NCBI GenBank assembly: GCA_021828635.1
Contig: JAJZEJ010000728.1
Span: 1-21,831 of the forward strand
Direction of reading: 5' to 3'
Length of the DNA stretch: 21,831 bases
Source: Chloroflexota bacterium
GTDB lineage: Bacteria > Chloroflexota > Ktedonobacteria > Ktedonobacterales > Ktedonobacteraceae
In this document: positions 6,000-13,836 of the stretch, piece after piece
Layout: the number at the start of each line of letters is the position of its first letter
Numbering within the stretch: the stretch's first letter is position 1
The notes under the pieces: generated by a model
What the model saw: only the letters and a program-made list of their open reading frames with translations
What the model was told of the DNA's origin: nothing
Databases searched by the model: none
Translations under genes and position numbers: made by a program

Positions 6000-6322
6000 G
6001 TCATGTTTTCTCCCTATCAGTGTCTATATCGAAGGTCTATATAAAATCAGTGCTACTTGTAACAAATTTACCATATTGTTGTGTCACAAGGCAAGAGAAT
6101 TGTATAAACTCTTGCAAAAGAACAAAAAAGATGGTAACCTTGTTATTGTTGAAACATTTATTTGTTCGTCTTCACACATTATTACATACAGTTCAACGGG
6201 AAAGGAGGTTGCTTTTCAAACGTATCGCTTGCTGAGGCCCGGTCTTCTGGCTATGTAGTGCTTTCAGGACATCTGGTGTTTCTGTTTTCCTACATAATTG
6301 CACCTAATAAGGAGAACATGCA
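6000..6322. promoter_or_regulatory. Divergent control region between the DeoR regulator and the polyol operon
   Basis: This 323-bp gene-free stretch holds several candidate operators. They are TTGTG-T-CACAA (6079-6089), GCAAGAG/CTCTTGC with an 11-nt spacer (6091-6115), and GAACAAA (6120-6126) inverted against TTTGTTC (6161-6167). The last resembles the TTTGTTCG core of known DeoR/GlpR sites. A regulator promoter is suggested on the minus strand by TTGTTA and TATATA. I could not settle on one plus-strand promoter. AAGGAG, 8 nt before ATG 6323, serves the binding-protein gene. An isolated AAAGGAGG at about 6200-6207 has no convincing open frame after it. Confidence 0.6.
6091..6115. promoter_or_regulatory. 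Inverted repeat, candidate DeoR operator
   Basis: A perfect 7-bp dyad GCAAGAG-N11-CTCTTGC lies about midway between the two divergent start codons, directly beside the smaller dyad TTGTG-T-CACAA at 6079-6089. The AT-rich centre (aattgtataaa) suits an operator overlapping a promoter. Confidence 0.45.
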
Positions 6323-7702
6323 ATGAAGAGTGTTATGCGAGCAATGTCCATGCTTACGGGCATTATCTTGATCTTAGCAGTGTTGGCAGCATGTGCGCCA
6401 TCGAGTCAGTCTTCTTCTTCTGGAACCGTCACTCTCACGGTGGCGACCGTCAATAATTCGCAGATGGTGCAGATGGAGCAATTGACCAAACAGGTCTTTG
6501 AGAAACAAAACCCCACCATCAAAGTCAACTTTGTGACGTTGCCCGAAAACGATCTGCGTACAAAGGTCACACAGGATGTGGCTACCAACGCTGGCAAAGT
6601 CGATATTGCCACCATTGGCAACTACGATACTCCCATCTGGGCGCATAATGGCTGGATTCAAAATCTGCAACCCTATCTTGACAAGATGTCCGCTTCGGAG
6701 AAGAGTAGCTACAACTATGGCGATCTGCTCAAACCTATCATGTCCTCGCTCTCCTATCAGAATCAGCCCTATGCACTGCCCTTTTACGGAGAGAGCAGCA
6801 TGCTCATGTATAACAAGCAGATCTTCGCCCAGCATCACCTGACCATGCCCCTGCATCCCACCTGGAGCCAGGTAGCACAGTTTGCTCAGAAGTTGAACGA
6901 TCCTGCCAATGGGACGGCTGGGATTGTTTTGCGCGGTCAGGCCGGCTGGGGCATGAACATGGCCCCGCTTGATACCATGATTAATACCTTCGGCGGCCAA
7001 TGGTTCAACGAACAATGGCAACCTCAACTCAACACCCCTGCCGTCCAGCAAGCCGTGACCCTCTATGCCACCCTGCTGCAAAAGTATGGTGAACCGGGCG
7101 CTTCCAACGCTGACTGGCAAGATTGCTTGAATTTAATGACGCAAGGCAAGGCCGCCATGTTCTATGACGCCACCTCCTTTGGCGGCGTGCTGGAAACACC
7201 CTCGCAATCCAAGATCGCAGGCAACGTCGGCTATGTCTATGCGCCAACGGCTGTGACCCCCAACGGCAGTCACTGGCTCTGGGCTTGGTCGCTCGGACTC
7301 GTCAACTCCAGCCACCATAAAAATGCCGCCTTCAAATTTATGACCTGGGCCACCAGCCCGCAGTATCTGACCCTGGCCGGTCAAACCTTCGGGTGGGCCA
7401 ATGTACCGCCTGGGACACGCACGTCGATCTATCAGAACCCGAACTACCAGGCGGCGGCACCTTTTGCGCAGGTCACACTGAACTCTATCGAGACGGCTAC
7501 CCCTGATACCCCCACGCTTAATCCCGTGCCGTATCACGGGGTGCAATATGTTGGCATTCCCCAATTTGCCTCAGCAGGCCAGCAGGTCAGTGAACTGATG
7601 TCGGCAGTCATTGCGGGGAAGATGACCGTCAATCAGGCACTGCAACAATCTGATCAAATCCTGGCGTCCCAGGTCAACGCCAGCAACACGGCTGGCTACT
7701 AG
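6323..7702 (+). CDS. smoE: Polyol (sorbitol/mannitol-type) ABC transporter substrate-binding lipoprotein
   Basis: This 459-aa protein begins with a lipoprotein signal: Lys2/Arg6, a hydrophobic stretch, and the lipobox LAAC with Cys24 as the lipidation site, followed by a Ser-rich linker. The mature part follows the SmoE/MtlE line of family 1 binding proteins. Matching segments are VNFVTLPENDLRTKVTQDV, IATIGNYDTPIWAHNGW, ALPFYGESSMLMYN, LRGQAGWGMNMAPLDTM, WLWAWSLGLVNSS, GWANVPPGTRTSIY and YVGIPQFA. It would capture a sugar alcohol at the outer face of the membrane and deliver it to the two permeases encoded downstream. The start has AAGGAG 8 nt upstream. It is first in the operon, and an intercistronic hairpin follows, probably allowing higher expression than the permeases. 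Substrate class is good by similarity; the exact polyol is not determined. Confidence 0.93.
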   Translation: MKSVMRAMSMLTGIILILAVLAACAPSSQSSSSGTVTLTVATVNNSQMVQMEQLTKQVFEKQNPTIKVNFVTLPENDLRTKVTQDVATNAGKVDIATIGNYDTPIWAHNGWIQNLQPYLDKMSASEKSSYNYGDLLKPIMSSLSYQNQPYALPFYGESSMLMYNKQIFAQHHLTMPLHPTWSQVAQFAQKLNDPANGTAGIVLRGQAGWGMNMAPLDTMINTFGGQWFNEQWQPQLNTPAVQQAVTLYATLLQKYGEPGASNADWQDCLNLMTQGKAAMFYDATSFGGVLETPSQSKIAGNVGYVYAPTAVTPNGSHWLWAWSLGLVNSSHHKNAAFKFMTWATSPQYLTLAGQTFGWANVPPGTRTSIYQNPNYQAAAPFAQVTLNSIETATPDTPTLNPVPYHGVQYVGIPQFASAGQQVSELMSAVIAGKMTVNQALQQSDQILASQVNASNTAGY

Positions 7703-7716
7703 TCCTTCTGTTGGGG

Positions 7717-7771
7717 CCGATTGATGGCGTCGATTACGCTGATGTTGAGCGTGATTAACGCCATCAATCGG
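7717..7771 (+). repeat. Intercistronic stem-loop between binding protein and permease genes
   Basis: Two 24-nt arms (7717-7740 and 7748-7771) pair with a 7-nt loop. The outer 14 bp are perfect, and three mismatches lie in the inner part. The 3' flank is pyrimidine-rich rather than a true T-run. It lies 15 nt past the binding-protein stop and about 60 nt before the permease start, a usual place for an RNA-stabilising or partly terminating structure. Confidence 0.85.
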
Positions 7772-7824
7772 TGTCCTTCTCTCTCTTCTTGAAAAAGGCG
7801 GTATCCATTCCATGTTCCTACAAA

Positions 7825-7828
7825 GGAG
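7825..7828 (+). promoter_or_regulatory. Ribosome-binding site fixing the first permease start
   Basis: GGAG inside AAAGGAGAAAGG, 5 nt before ATG 7834, decides the start against the upstream in-frame ATG at 7771 (part of the hairpin). Confidence 0.75.
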
Positions 7829-7833
7829 AAAGG

Positions 7834-8793
7834 ATGTGCGATGAGATGAGTCAAGTGCTTCAGACACCGCAAAGGTCAAGCCTTCCTGGTATCCACAAAC
7901 GTCTTACTCCTAGCGCGAGCGGGCGCGAGGGCAGAGCGTGGTTGCATCTTCCGGCGCTCATCTTTATGCTGGTGCTAACCCAGATTCCCTTTTTGCTGGC
8001 GATCTGGTTCAGCCTGCATGCCTGGAATCTGCTGGTTCCCTCCGAAGGCTTTCCCTTTGTCGGGCTTGCCAACTATATCACCGAGTTTGTGGGCGACCCC
8101 AATTTCTGGCCCATTCTGTGGAACACGGTCCAGCTGGTGATAGGCGCGATGATCCTGGCCCTGATCGCAGGCACCATTCTGGCCCTCCTGTTGAACCAAC
8201 CCATCTGGGGGCGCGGCTTTTTGCGTGCGCTCGCCACCGTTCCCTTTTTAGTCACCCCCTCGGTGATGTCCCTGATCTGGAAAGACCTCTTTTTGAATCC
8301 ATCCTCTGGCATGATTGATTGGTTCCTGCACCTGTTTGGTTTGCCACAGGTAGCCTGGTTCTCGACGTTCCCTTTGCAGAGTGTGATCCTGATCGTAGCT
8401 TGGGAATGGACGCCCTTTGTGATGCTGGTGTTGCTGGCTGGCCTGCAATCCATTCCCGACGAAGTGCTGGAAGCGGCCAAAGTGGATGGAGCCTCGGCGT
8501 TCACCACCTTCTGGCGTATCGTGCTGCCTTTATTGCGTAAAGCGTATGAGATCGCCCTGCTCTTCGGCACGATTTTTATCTTTCAGACCTTCGCGGAAAT
8601 CTATGTAACAACGGCAGGTGGACCAGGGGTCTCCACCAACACCTTACCGTTCTACACCTATCGTACCGCCTTCACCTCGTTTCAGATCGGGCAGGCATCG
8701 GCGCTGGGCGTGATCGGCGTGGTGGTCGCCATTCTAGCGGCGCGAGGTATGTTGCGGTTAATGACCGAACGCACGGTCGTGGAAAGGAGCTAA
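7834..8793 (+). CDS. smoF: Polyol ABC transporter permease, SmoF/MtlF-like
   Basis: This 319-aa membrane protein belongs to the MalF-type sugar permeases and is predicted to span the membrane six times. After a short cytoplasmic N-terminus come hydrophobic segments starting at LPALIFMLVLTQIPFLLAIW. Later segments include TVQLVIGAMILALIAGTILAL and SVILIVAWEWTPFVMLVLLAG. The EAA loop, which contacts the ATPase, is EAAKVDGAS...RIVLPLL, with EAA at 213-215, Gly219 and LP at 231-232. ATG at 7834 is chosen because GGAG (7825-7828) lies 5 nt before it; a longer frame from 7771 would start within the hairpin and lacks a ribosome site. It is followed after 3 nt by the second permease, so the two are translationally coupled and would form the heterodimeric channel. 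Confidence 0.93.
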   Translation: MCDEMSQVLQTPQRSSLPGIHKRLTPSASGREGRAWLHLPALIFMLVLTQIPFLLAIWFSLHAWNLLVPSEGFPFVGLANYITEFVGDPNFWPILWNTVQLVIGAMILALIAGTILALLLNQPIWGRGFLRALATVPFLVTPSVMSLIWKDLFLNPSSGMIDWFLHLFGLPQVAWFSTFPLQSVILIVAWEWTPFVMLVLLAGLQSIPDEVLEAAKVDGASAFTTFWRIVLPLLRKAYEIALLFGTIFIFQTFAEIYVTTAGGPGVSTNTLPFYTYRTAFTSFQIGQASALGVIGVVVAILAARGMLRLMTERTVVERS

Positions 8794-8796
8794 GGA

Positions 8797-9627
8797 ATGG
8801 GTCTGGCATCAACGTCGAGAGGCTCACGTCTGCTGTGGACAATCGTGGCCTATGTCGTCGTGTTGTTGTTGGTTTTTCCCGTGCTATGGATGGTGCTGAC
8901 CGGCTTCAAGACGGAGGTGGCGGCGATTGCCATCCCGCCCACGCTGATCTTTCAGCCGGCGCTGAGTCAGTTTCTGCTCGCTATCAACTCCGGCTTCACG
9001 GCGTATCTGTTCAATAGTGCGGTGGCCGCGTTCCTCTCAACGGCGCTGGCGCTGCTGTTGGGCATTCCTGCCGCTTATGCGATGGTGTTTCAGATGCGCA
9101 AGAAAGCGTCGGAAGACATGTTGTTCTTTGTGCTGTCCACGCGCTTTATGCCGTTTGCGGCGATTCTGATCCCACTGTATGTGATCATCACGCGGCTGAA
9201 CCTGTTGGATAACCTGTTCACGTTGGTGATCGTCTACACGGCGATGAATCTGCCGCTGATCATCTGGATGGCGCGTTCATACTTCATGGACCTGCCAAAG
9301 GAGGTCTTGGAAGGTGCCTGGCTCGATGGTTGTTCGACGATACAGACCATTGTGAGGATAGTGGTGCCAATGGCCGCCCCTGGGTTGGCGGCGGCGGCCC
9401 TGCTCGCTGTCATTTTCGCCTGGAACGATTTCTTTTTCGCCGTCACCTTGACCTACACCAACTCGCCGACCTTGCCCATCATGGTGGCGACCTTTACCAG
9501 TAACGAGGGTCTCTTCCTGGCAAAGGTGTCGGCGTTGGCGACGATGATTATTCTCGTCCCCGTCGCTCTCGGCATCTATGCCCAGAAACACCTGGTGCGT
9601 GGCTTGACGGGTGGCGCACTCAAGTAA
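8797..9627 (+). CDS. smoG: Polyol ABC transporter permease, SmoG/MtlG-like
   Basis: This 276-aa MalG-type permease is the second half of the membrane channel. It starts with a cytoplasmic stub and the segment IVAYVVVLLLVFPVLWMVLTG, and has the FKTE sequence typical of the family after the first membrane span. Further spans include FNSAVAAFLSTALALLLGIPAAYAM and AALLAVIFAWNDFFFAV. The EAA loop is a variant, EGAWLDGCS...RIVVPMAAPG (172-195), with the conserved Gly178 and Pro191. AAAGGAG lies 7 nt before the ATG, overlapping the end of the previous gene. No ATP-binding subunit gene follows: the next gene is a kinase, so a multi-system ATPase (MsmX/UgpC-like) encoded elsewhere is needed. The call is secure at family level, with substrate inferred from the binding protein. 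Confidence 0.93.
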   Translation: MGLASTSRGSRLLWTIVAYVVVLLLVFPVLWMVLTGFKTEVAAIAIPPTLIFQPALSQFLLAINSGFTAYLFNSAVAAFLSTALALLLGIPAAYAMVFQMRKKASEDMLFFVLSTRFMPFAAILIPLYVIITRLNLLDNLFTLVIVYTAMNLPLIIWMARSYFMDLPKEVLEGAWLDGCSTIQTIVRIVVPMAAPGLAAAALLAVIFAWNDFFFAVTLTYTNSPTLPIMVATFTSNEGLFLAKVSALATMIILVPVALGIYAQKHLVRGLTGGALK

Positions 9628-9654
9628 CAAGGAGAGAAATTTGTGATAATAAGC

Positions 9655-9659
9655 AGGAG
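9655..9659 (+). promoter_or_regulatory. Ribosome-binding site fixing the first kinase start
   Basis: AGGAG lies 9 nt before GTG 9669 but touches ATG 9660, so GTG is the likelier initiation codon. Confidence 0.6.
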
Positions 9660-9668
9660 ATGATAGCG

Positions 9669-11225
9669 GTGAGCAATCTTTACTTTATGGGAATTGATGG
9701 CGGTACAGAGAGTGTACGTGTCGGTATCTTCGACTGCGATGGTACGCCAGTAGGTTTTGCCAGTCGCCCGTATGCCCTCAAGCATCCGCATCCTGGCTGG
9801 GCCGAGCAGAACCCGGACGAGTGGTGGACTTCTCTAGTTGCAGCGGTAAGAGAGGTTATGCATACAAGTGGTAGCGTGCCACAGGAGATTGCCGGTATCT
9901 CATTAGATAGCACGACCTGTACTGTGGTTGCGCTCGATCACCATGACCGTGTATTACGACCGGCAATTATCTGGATGGATGTACGAGCTGCCGATCAGGC
10001 GCGTCGCATCGCCGAAACCGGAGATGTGGCGCTTAAATACAACGGCTTTGCCAAAGTCTCTGCTGAATGGATGCCTTGTAAAGCTCTCTGGTTGAAGGAG
10101 AACGAGCCGGAGATGTATCATGCAGCCACGCACATTTGTGAGTATACCGATTGGATGACCCATCGTCTCACGGGTGAATGGACAGCTAGCGTCAATATTG
10201 CTACTTTGCGTTGGTACTATGACCGCGACAACGGCGGTTTTCCCATCAGTCTTTATCAGGCTGTTGAGCTAGACGATCTGCTGGAGAAGTTTCCGCAGCG
10301 CATGTTGGCGATGGGGACTGTGGTTGGTGGACTCAGCAAAATAGCCGCTGAGGAACTTGGTTTGTTGCCGGGTATTCCAGTTGCTGAAGGTGGTGGAGAT
10401 GCGATGGTGAGTACGATAGGCATGGATGTGCTGGCACCGGGCAAAATAGCTCTCATCACGGGTTCTTCGCATGCTATTTTTGGTGAATCGGCGGAAGCTA
10501 TTCATGGTCAAGGCTTTTTCGGAGCTTTTACTGATGCTGTGCTTCCTGGTTTATATGTTGTGGAAGGAGGCCAGGTTTCCACCGGTTCTATCATCAAGTG
10601 GTTCCGCGATAATTTTTGTGGAAGCCTGGTCGAAGAAGCGCGTCAGCAAGGGCTTGGCTTGTATGAATTGTTGAATCAGCGAGCTGAGCGCGTGCCAGTA
10701 GGTTCTGATGGGCTAATTGTGGTAGATCACTGGCAAGGCAACCGTACTCCCTATACCGATCCCGAAGCGCGTGGTATGATTTGGGGTCTGACGCTCAAGC
10801 ACGATACTGCCCATCTCTATCGTGCTATAGTGGAAGGTATCTGCTATGGGACGGAGCTAATCTTTCGCACGCTCCGCAGCTATGGGTTCCAACCACAACA
10901 GATCGTTGCCTGTGGAGGCCCACTCAAGAGCCAATTATGGATGCAGATTCACGCGGATGTGAGCAATCTTCCGATCACTTTCACGCAGGTAGCTGATGCT
11001 GCCGTCCTCGGTTCAGCTATCCTGGCTGCGACGGGTGCGGGTGTTTACCAGAGTATACAGGAGGCGGCGCACACAATGGTACATACCAGTCACGTGATAG
11101 AGCCGAATGCGCAACGACACGAGGAATACCAGTTTTACATAGAAAAGTACATCGCCACGTATCCTTTGATGCGTGAATTGATGCATGATATGGCCCGCTA
11201 TGTAGGGAAAAGTATAACGCGATAA
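9669..11225 (+). CDS. FGGY-family pentulose kinase (ribulokinase/xylulokinase-like), first copy
   Basis: This 518-aa cytoplasmic kinase has both FGGY domains. The N-terminal phosphate-binding loop is MGIDGGTESVRVGIFD, followed by GWAEQNPDEWW and the GISLDSTTCTVVALD strand. The catalytic Asp is in AEGGGDAMVSTIG (Asp244). The C-terminal domain shows HWQGNRTPYTDPEARG and ACGGPLKSQLWMQIHADV. The GNRTPYTDP segment is typical of ribulokinase-related members. It would phosphorylate a ketopentose made by the dehydrogenase downstream. GTG at 9669 is chosen because AGGAG (9655-9659) lies 9 nt before it; the in-frame ATG at 9660 would abut the ribosome site. The gene follows the permease gene by 41 bp and precedes the dehydrogenase by 18 bp, so it is in the same operon. 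Exact sugar is not determined. Confidence 0.9.
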   Translation: MSNLYFMGIDGGTESVRVGIFDCDGTPVGFASRPYALKHPHPGWAEQNPDEWWTSLVAAVREVMHTSGSVPQEIAGISLDSTTCTVVALDHHDRVLRPAIIWMDVRAADQARRIAETGDVALKYNGFAKVSAEWMPCKALWLKENEPEMYHAATHICEYTDWMTHRLTGEWTASVNIATLRWYYDRDNGGFPISLYQAVELDDLLEKFPQRMLAMGTVVGGLSKIAAEELGLLPGIPVAEGGGDAMVSTIGMDVLAPGKIALITGSSHAIFGESAEAIHGQGFFGAFTDAVLPGLYVVEGGQVSTGSIIKWFRDNFCGSLVEEARQQGLGLYELLNQRAERVPVGSDGLIVVDHWQGNRTPYTDPEARGMIWGLTLKHDTAHLYRAIVEGICYGTELIFRTLRSYGFQPQQIVACGGPLKSQLWMQIHADVSNLPITFTQVADAAVLGSAILAATGAGVYQSIQEAAHTMVHTSHVIEPNAQRHEEYQFYIEKYIATYPLMRELMHDMARYVGKSITR

Positions 11226-11243
11226 GCTAAGGAGGGTTGCGAA

Positions 11244-12281
11244 ATGCTTGCTGCTGTCTTTCATCGTCCTGGCGACATGGAAATAACAGAGGTTGACATG
11301 CCGGAGATCGGAGCAGAAGAAGTTCTTGTCAAGGTGGGAGCCAATACGATCTGTGGCACAGATGTGCGTATCTTCCGTGGTGAAAAGACCAAAGGTGTTA
11401 CCCTACCTGCTATTCTGGGTCATGAGATGGCCGGTCATGTTTATAAGGTAGGTCAGAAGGTAAAAGGCTACGAGGTAGGTATGCCAGTCGCAATGGCTCC
11501 AGTGATAACGTGCCATCGCTGTTTCGCTTGTTTGCATGGCATGGAGAATGTCTGCCCCAAGCAGAGCATTATGGGCTATGATGTGAACGGAGGGTTGAGT
11601 GAATATGTGCGCATTCCTGCCAATGCGGTAGCAGCGGGCAATCTCTTTGTCGTACAAAAAGATTTGCCCTCGGAATACCTGGCACTGGCTGAACCTCTGG
11701 CTTGTTGCATTAACGGCCATCATCGTTCTCACATTGAGTTGAACAGTAGTGTCCTGATTATGGGGGCTGGGCCGATTGGCCTGTTTCACCTTCAGCTTGC
11801 CCTGCTGGCTGGAGCGCGTACCGTTATCGTCAGCGACCCCTCGGCTCCGCGTCGTGCTGTTGCTGCTAGCTTTGGCGCACATATTACCGTTGATTCTACC
11901 ACGGAAGACCTATCCGCGCTCGTCGCTGATGCTACGGAAGGGCTTGGTGCAGACGCGGTGATTATCTGTATTGGCGTGCCTCAACTGGTCAATGATGCGC
12001 TAGTAATGGCGCGTCTGGGTGGGCGCATCAACCTCTTCGCGGGTCTAGCAGCGAAAGGGTGGGCGGAAGTCGAGGCTAACCTTATTCACTATAAAGAACT
12101 GGAAGTGACGGGAAGCGCGAACTCGCATCGCTCTGATTACCGTGTGGCATTGCAACTGATCGAGGCAGGCCAGATCAAAGTAGCGGAGATGATTACTGAT
12201 CGTTTCTCGTTGCGCATGGCGTATGAAGCTCTGGATAAAGCGGCCAGTGGAGAAGGTATTAAAGTAGCGGTGTTGCCTTGA
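11244..12281 (+). CDS. Zinc-dependent medium-chain polyol/alcohol dehydrogenase (sorbitol dehydrogenase-like)
   Basis: This 345-aa oxidoreductase carries the full medium-chain dehydrogenase set. Catalytic zinc ligands are Cys37 (ICGTD), His60-Glu61 (LGHEMAGH) and Glu150 (ALAEPLACC). The structural zinc site is Cys90, Cys93, Cys96 and Cys104. The Rossmann nucleotide loop is MGAGPIGLFHLQLALLAGA (from 173), and the acidic residue in VSDPS after the second strand favours NAD over NADP. Members of this group oxidise polyols to ketoses, which fits a sugar alcohol transporter upstream and ketose kinases on both sides. A strong AAGGAGG lies 7 nt before the ATG. It is separated by 18 bp from the first kinase and by 17 bp from the second. 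The related threonine or galactitol-phosphate dehydrogenases cannot be excluded from sequence alone. Confidence 0.92.
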   Translation: MLAAVFHRPGDMEITEVDMPEIGAEEVLVKVGANTICGTDVRIFRGEKTKGVTLPAILGHEMAGHVYKVGQKVKGYEVGMPVAMAPVITCHRCFACLHGMENVCPKQSIMGYDVNGGLSEYVRIPANAVAAGNLFVVQKDLPSEYLALAEPLACCINGHHRSHIELNSSVLIMGAGPIGLFHLQLALLAGARTVIVSDPSAPRRAVAASFGAHITVDSTTEDLSALVADATEGLGADAVIICIGVPQLVNDALVMARLGGRINLFAGLAAKGWAEVEANLIHYKELEVTGSANSHRSDYRVALQLIEAGQIKVAEMITDRFSLRMAYEALDKAASGEGIKVAVLP

Positions 12282-12298
12282 GTGGAGGAATATGATAA

Positions 12299-13810
12299 AT
12301 GCATACATACTCTACAGCCAACACTGATAACATCTGGCTCGGTATTGATCTGGGAACGCAAAGCGTTCGCGTCATGGCGGTCTCGGACACCGGCGAGGTA
12401 CTCAGTGCGAGCTCACAACTGCTTACCAGCCGCAAGGATGGTTCCCGCCACGAGCAAGACCCGCGTGAATGGTGGCGTGCTACTGCTACAGCTTGCCGTA
12501 CTGTGGTTGCTAGTGTGCCTGCCAGACTCATCAAAGGGGTAGCCATTGATAGTACATCCGGCACTATCCTGCTTGTTGATCGGGCAGGACAACCATTGAC
12601 AATGGGACTCATGCATGATGACAATCGTGCTATTGCGGAGGCGCGACGTGTCAATGAGATTGGGGCAGCAGTGTGGGCCACGCTGGGCTATCGCATGCAG
12701 CCATCGTGGGCTTTGCCAAAGCTGCTCTGGTTATTGCGTGAGTCTCATGCTACGATAACTTCTGCGAATGGAAGATTGTATGAGGGGATCAAAGTATCAC
12801 ACCAAACGGATTTTGTGAACCGGCAACTGATTGGCCGTGAAGTGCCAACCGATACCAGTTCAGCCCTCAAGGCCGGCTATGATCTTATTAAGAATGTTTG
12901 GCCCTGGGATGTGCTGGCGCAACTCGACATTCCTGAAGAAATTTTGCCCAATGTGGTTTTCTCTGGCACACCTATTGGTATGATCTGTGTGCAGGCCGAG
13001 GCCGAGACAGGCATTCCCAGAGGGACAGTGGTGATCGCGGGCATGACGGATAGCTGTGCTGCTCAGATTGGTGCTGGTGCATTGCGCGTAGGAAGTTGGA
13101 ATGCTGTGTTAGGAACGACACTGGCCTTTAAGGGTGTAACGCAAGAACTGATCCGCGATCCCGCCGGAGTGATGTACTCACATCGTTCACCCGATAGCGG
13201 CTGGCTTCCCGGCGGTGCCTCCGGTGCTGGAGCCGGTGTCATTCCGATGTACTTTGCTAGTCGAGACCTCGATGTACTTGGCCGACAGGCAATGGGGCGC
13301 GAGCCAGCAAGCATCATTGCCTATCCGCTCGCCTCACATGGAGAACGTTTCCCGTTCAGTATACCCGAAGCCAGACATTTCCTGCTTGGTGAACCAGCCG
13401 ACGAAATAGATTTGTATGCTGCCTTGTTGCAGGGAGTAGCGTTTATTGAGCGATTATGTTTTGATTATCTTGATCTGCTCGGCGCTCCCATTGATGGCGA
13501 ATTTAGCCTGACTGGTGGGGGAACGCGCAGCCATTATTGGTGCCAGTTGCAGGCCGATGTACTGGGGCGTCCTGTACGTCTCCCAGATAATGCCGAGGCG
13601 GCATTAGGCATGGCTATTCTGGCAGCAGCTGGCGGGCGTCGGGTCTCCGAAGTGGCGATGGCTATGTCCCGTACCCGTGAAGTGATCGAGCCGCGCCCCA
13701 ACCATAGCGAGCTATTCCACGAGCCATATGTGCGCTTGATTGATGAACTCGAACGTCGGCAATGGTTGCCAGCACCAGTCGCGGCACATGCAAGAAAAAG
13801 AGCTGGATAG
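12299..13810 (+). CDS. FGGY-family carbohydrate kinase (xylulokinase-like), second copy
   Basis: This 503-aa kinase shows the FGGY plan: LGIDLGTQSVRVMAVS (14-29), HEQDPREWW, GVAIDSTSGTILLVD, catalytic Asp251 in AGMTDSCAAQIGAG, GTTLAFKGV, and the C-terminal ATP-site LTGGGTRSHYWCQLQADVLGRPV. The DPREWW and GGGTRS forms are nearer to xylulokinases than those of the first kinase, from which it is strongly diverged. The two kinases in one operon therefore probably phosphorylate different ketoses or epimers. The start has GGAGG 10 nt upstream; an ATG 7 nt earlier is out of frame and closes after a few codons. The gene ends 26 bp before the histidine phosphatase start. Family certain, sugar specificity open. 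Confidence 0.9.
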   Translation: MHTYSTANTDNIWLGIDLGTQSVRVMAVSDTGEVLSASSQLLTSRKDGSRHEQDPREWWRATATACRTVVASVPARLIKGVAIDSTSGTILLVDRAGQPLTMGLMHDDNRAIAEARRVNEIGAAVWATLGYRMQPSWALPKLLWLLRESHATITSANGRLYEGIKVSHQTDFVNRQLIGREVPTDTSSALKAGYDLIKNVWPWDVLAQLDIPEEILPNVVFSGTPIGMICVQAEAETGIPRGTVVIAGMTDSCAAQIGAGALRVGSWNAVLGTTLAFKGVTQELIRDPAGVMYSHRSPDSGWLPGGASGAGAGVIPMYFASRDLDVLGRQAMGREPASIIAYPLASHGERFPFSIPEARHFLLGEPADEIDLYAALLQGVAFIERLCFDYLDLLGAPIDGEFSLTGGGTRSHYWCQLQADVLGRPVRLPDNAEAALGMAILAAAGGRRVSEVAMAMSRTREVIEPRPNHSELFHEPYVRLIDELERRQWLPAPVAAHARKRAG

Positions 13811-13822
13811 AGTTGGATGAAG

Positions 13823-13828
13823 AAAGGA
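13823..13828 (+). promoter_or_regulatory. Ribosome-binding site fixing the histidine phosphatase start
   Basis: AAAGGA lies 8 nt before GTG 13837. A start at ATG 13762 would overlap the upstream kinase by 49 bp and add about 25 residues unrelated to the family. Confidence 0.65.
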
Positions 13829-13836
13829 ACTATGTA

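Noticed and set aside
5941..6258. Plus-strand frames covering the divergent regulatory region, as a possible small gene
   Set aside because: They start within the regulator gene on the opposite strand, lack a ribosome site and have no family features. The isolated AAAGGAGG near 6200-6207 is followed by no usable start and frame.
6252..6296. TATGTAG/CTACATA pairing in the leader of the binding-protein gene as a riboswitch
   Set aside because: Only 7 bp across a 31-nt loop, with no match to any known riboswitch core and no terminator or ribosome-site sequestration.
6374..7564. Long minus-strand open frames (248 and 143 aa) across the binding-protein gene
   Set aside because: They lie opposite a clear lipoprotein gene with strong family motifs. 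Their translations are rich in His/Arg/Gly without any family motif, as expected for antisense frames in GC-rich coding DNA.
7938..8570. Plus- and minus-strand open frames (126 and 165 aa) inside the first permease gene
   Set aside because: They overlap a well-supported membrane protein gene and have no ribosome site or motif; they are shadows.
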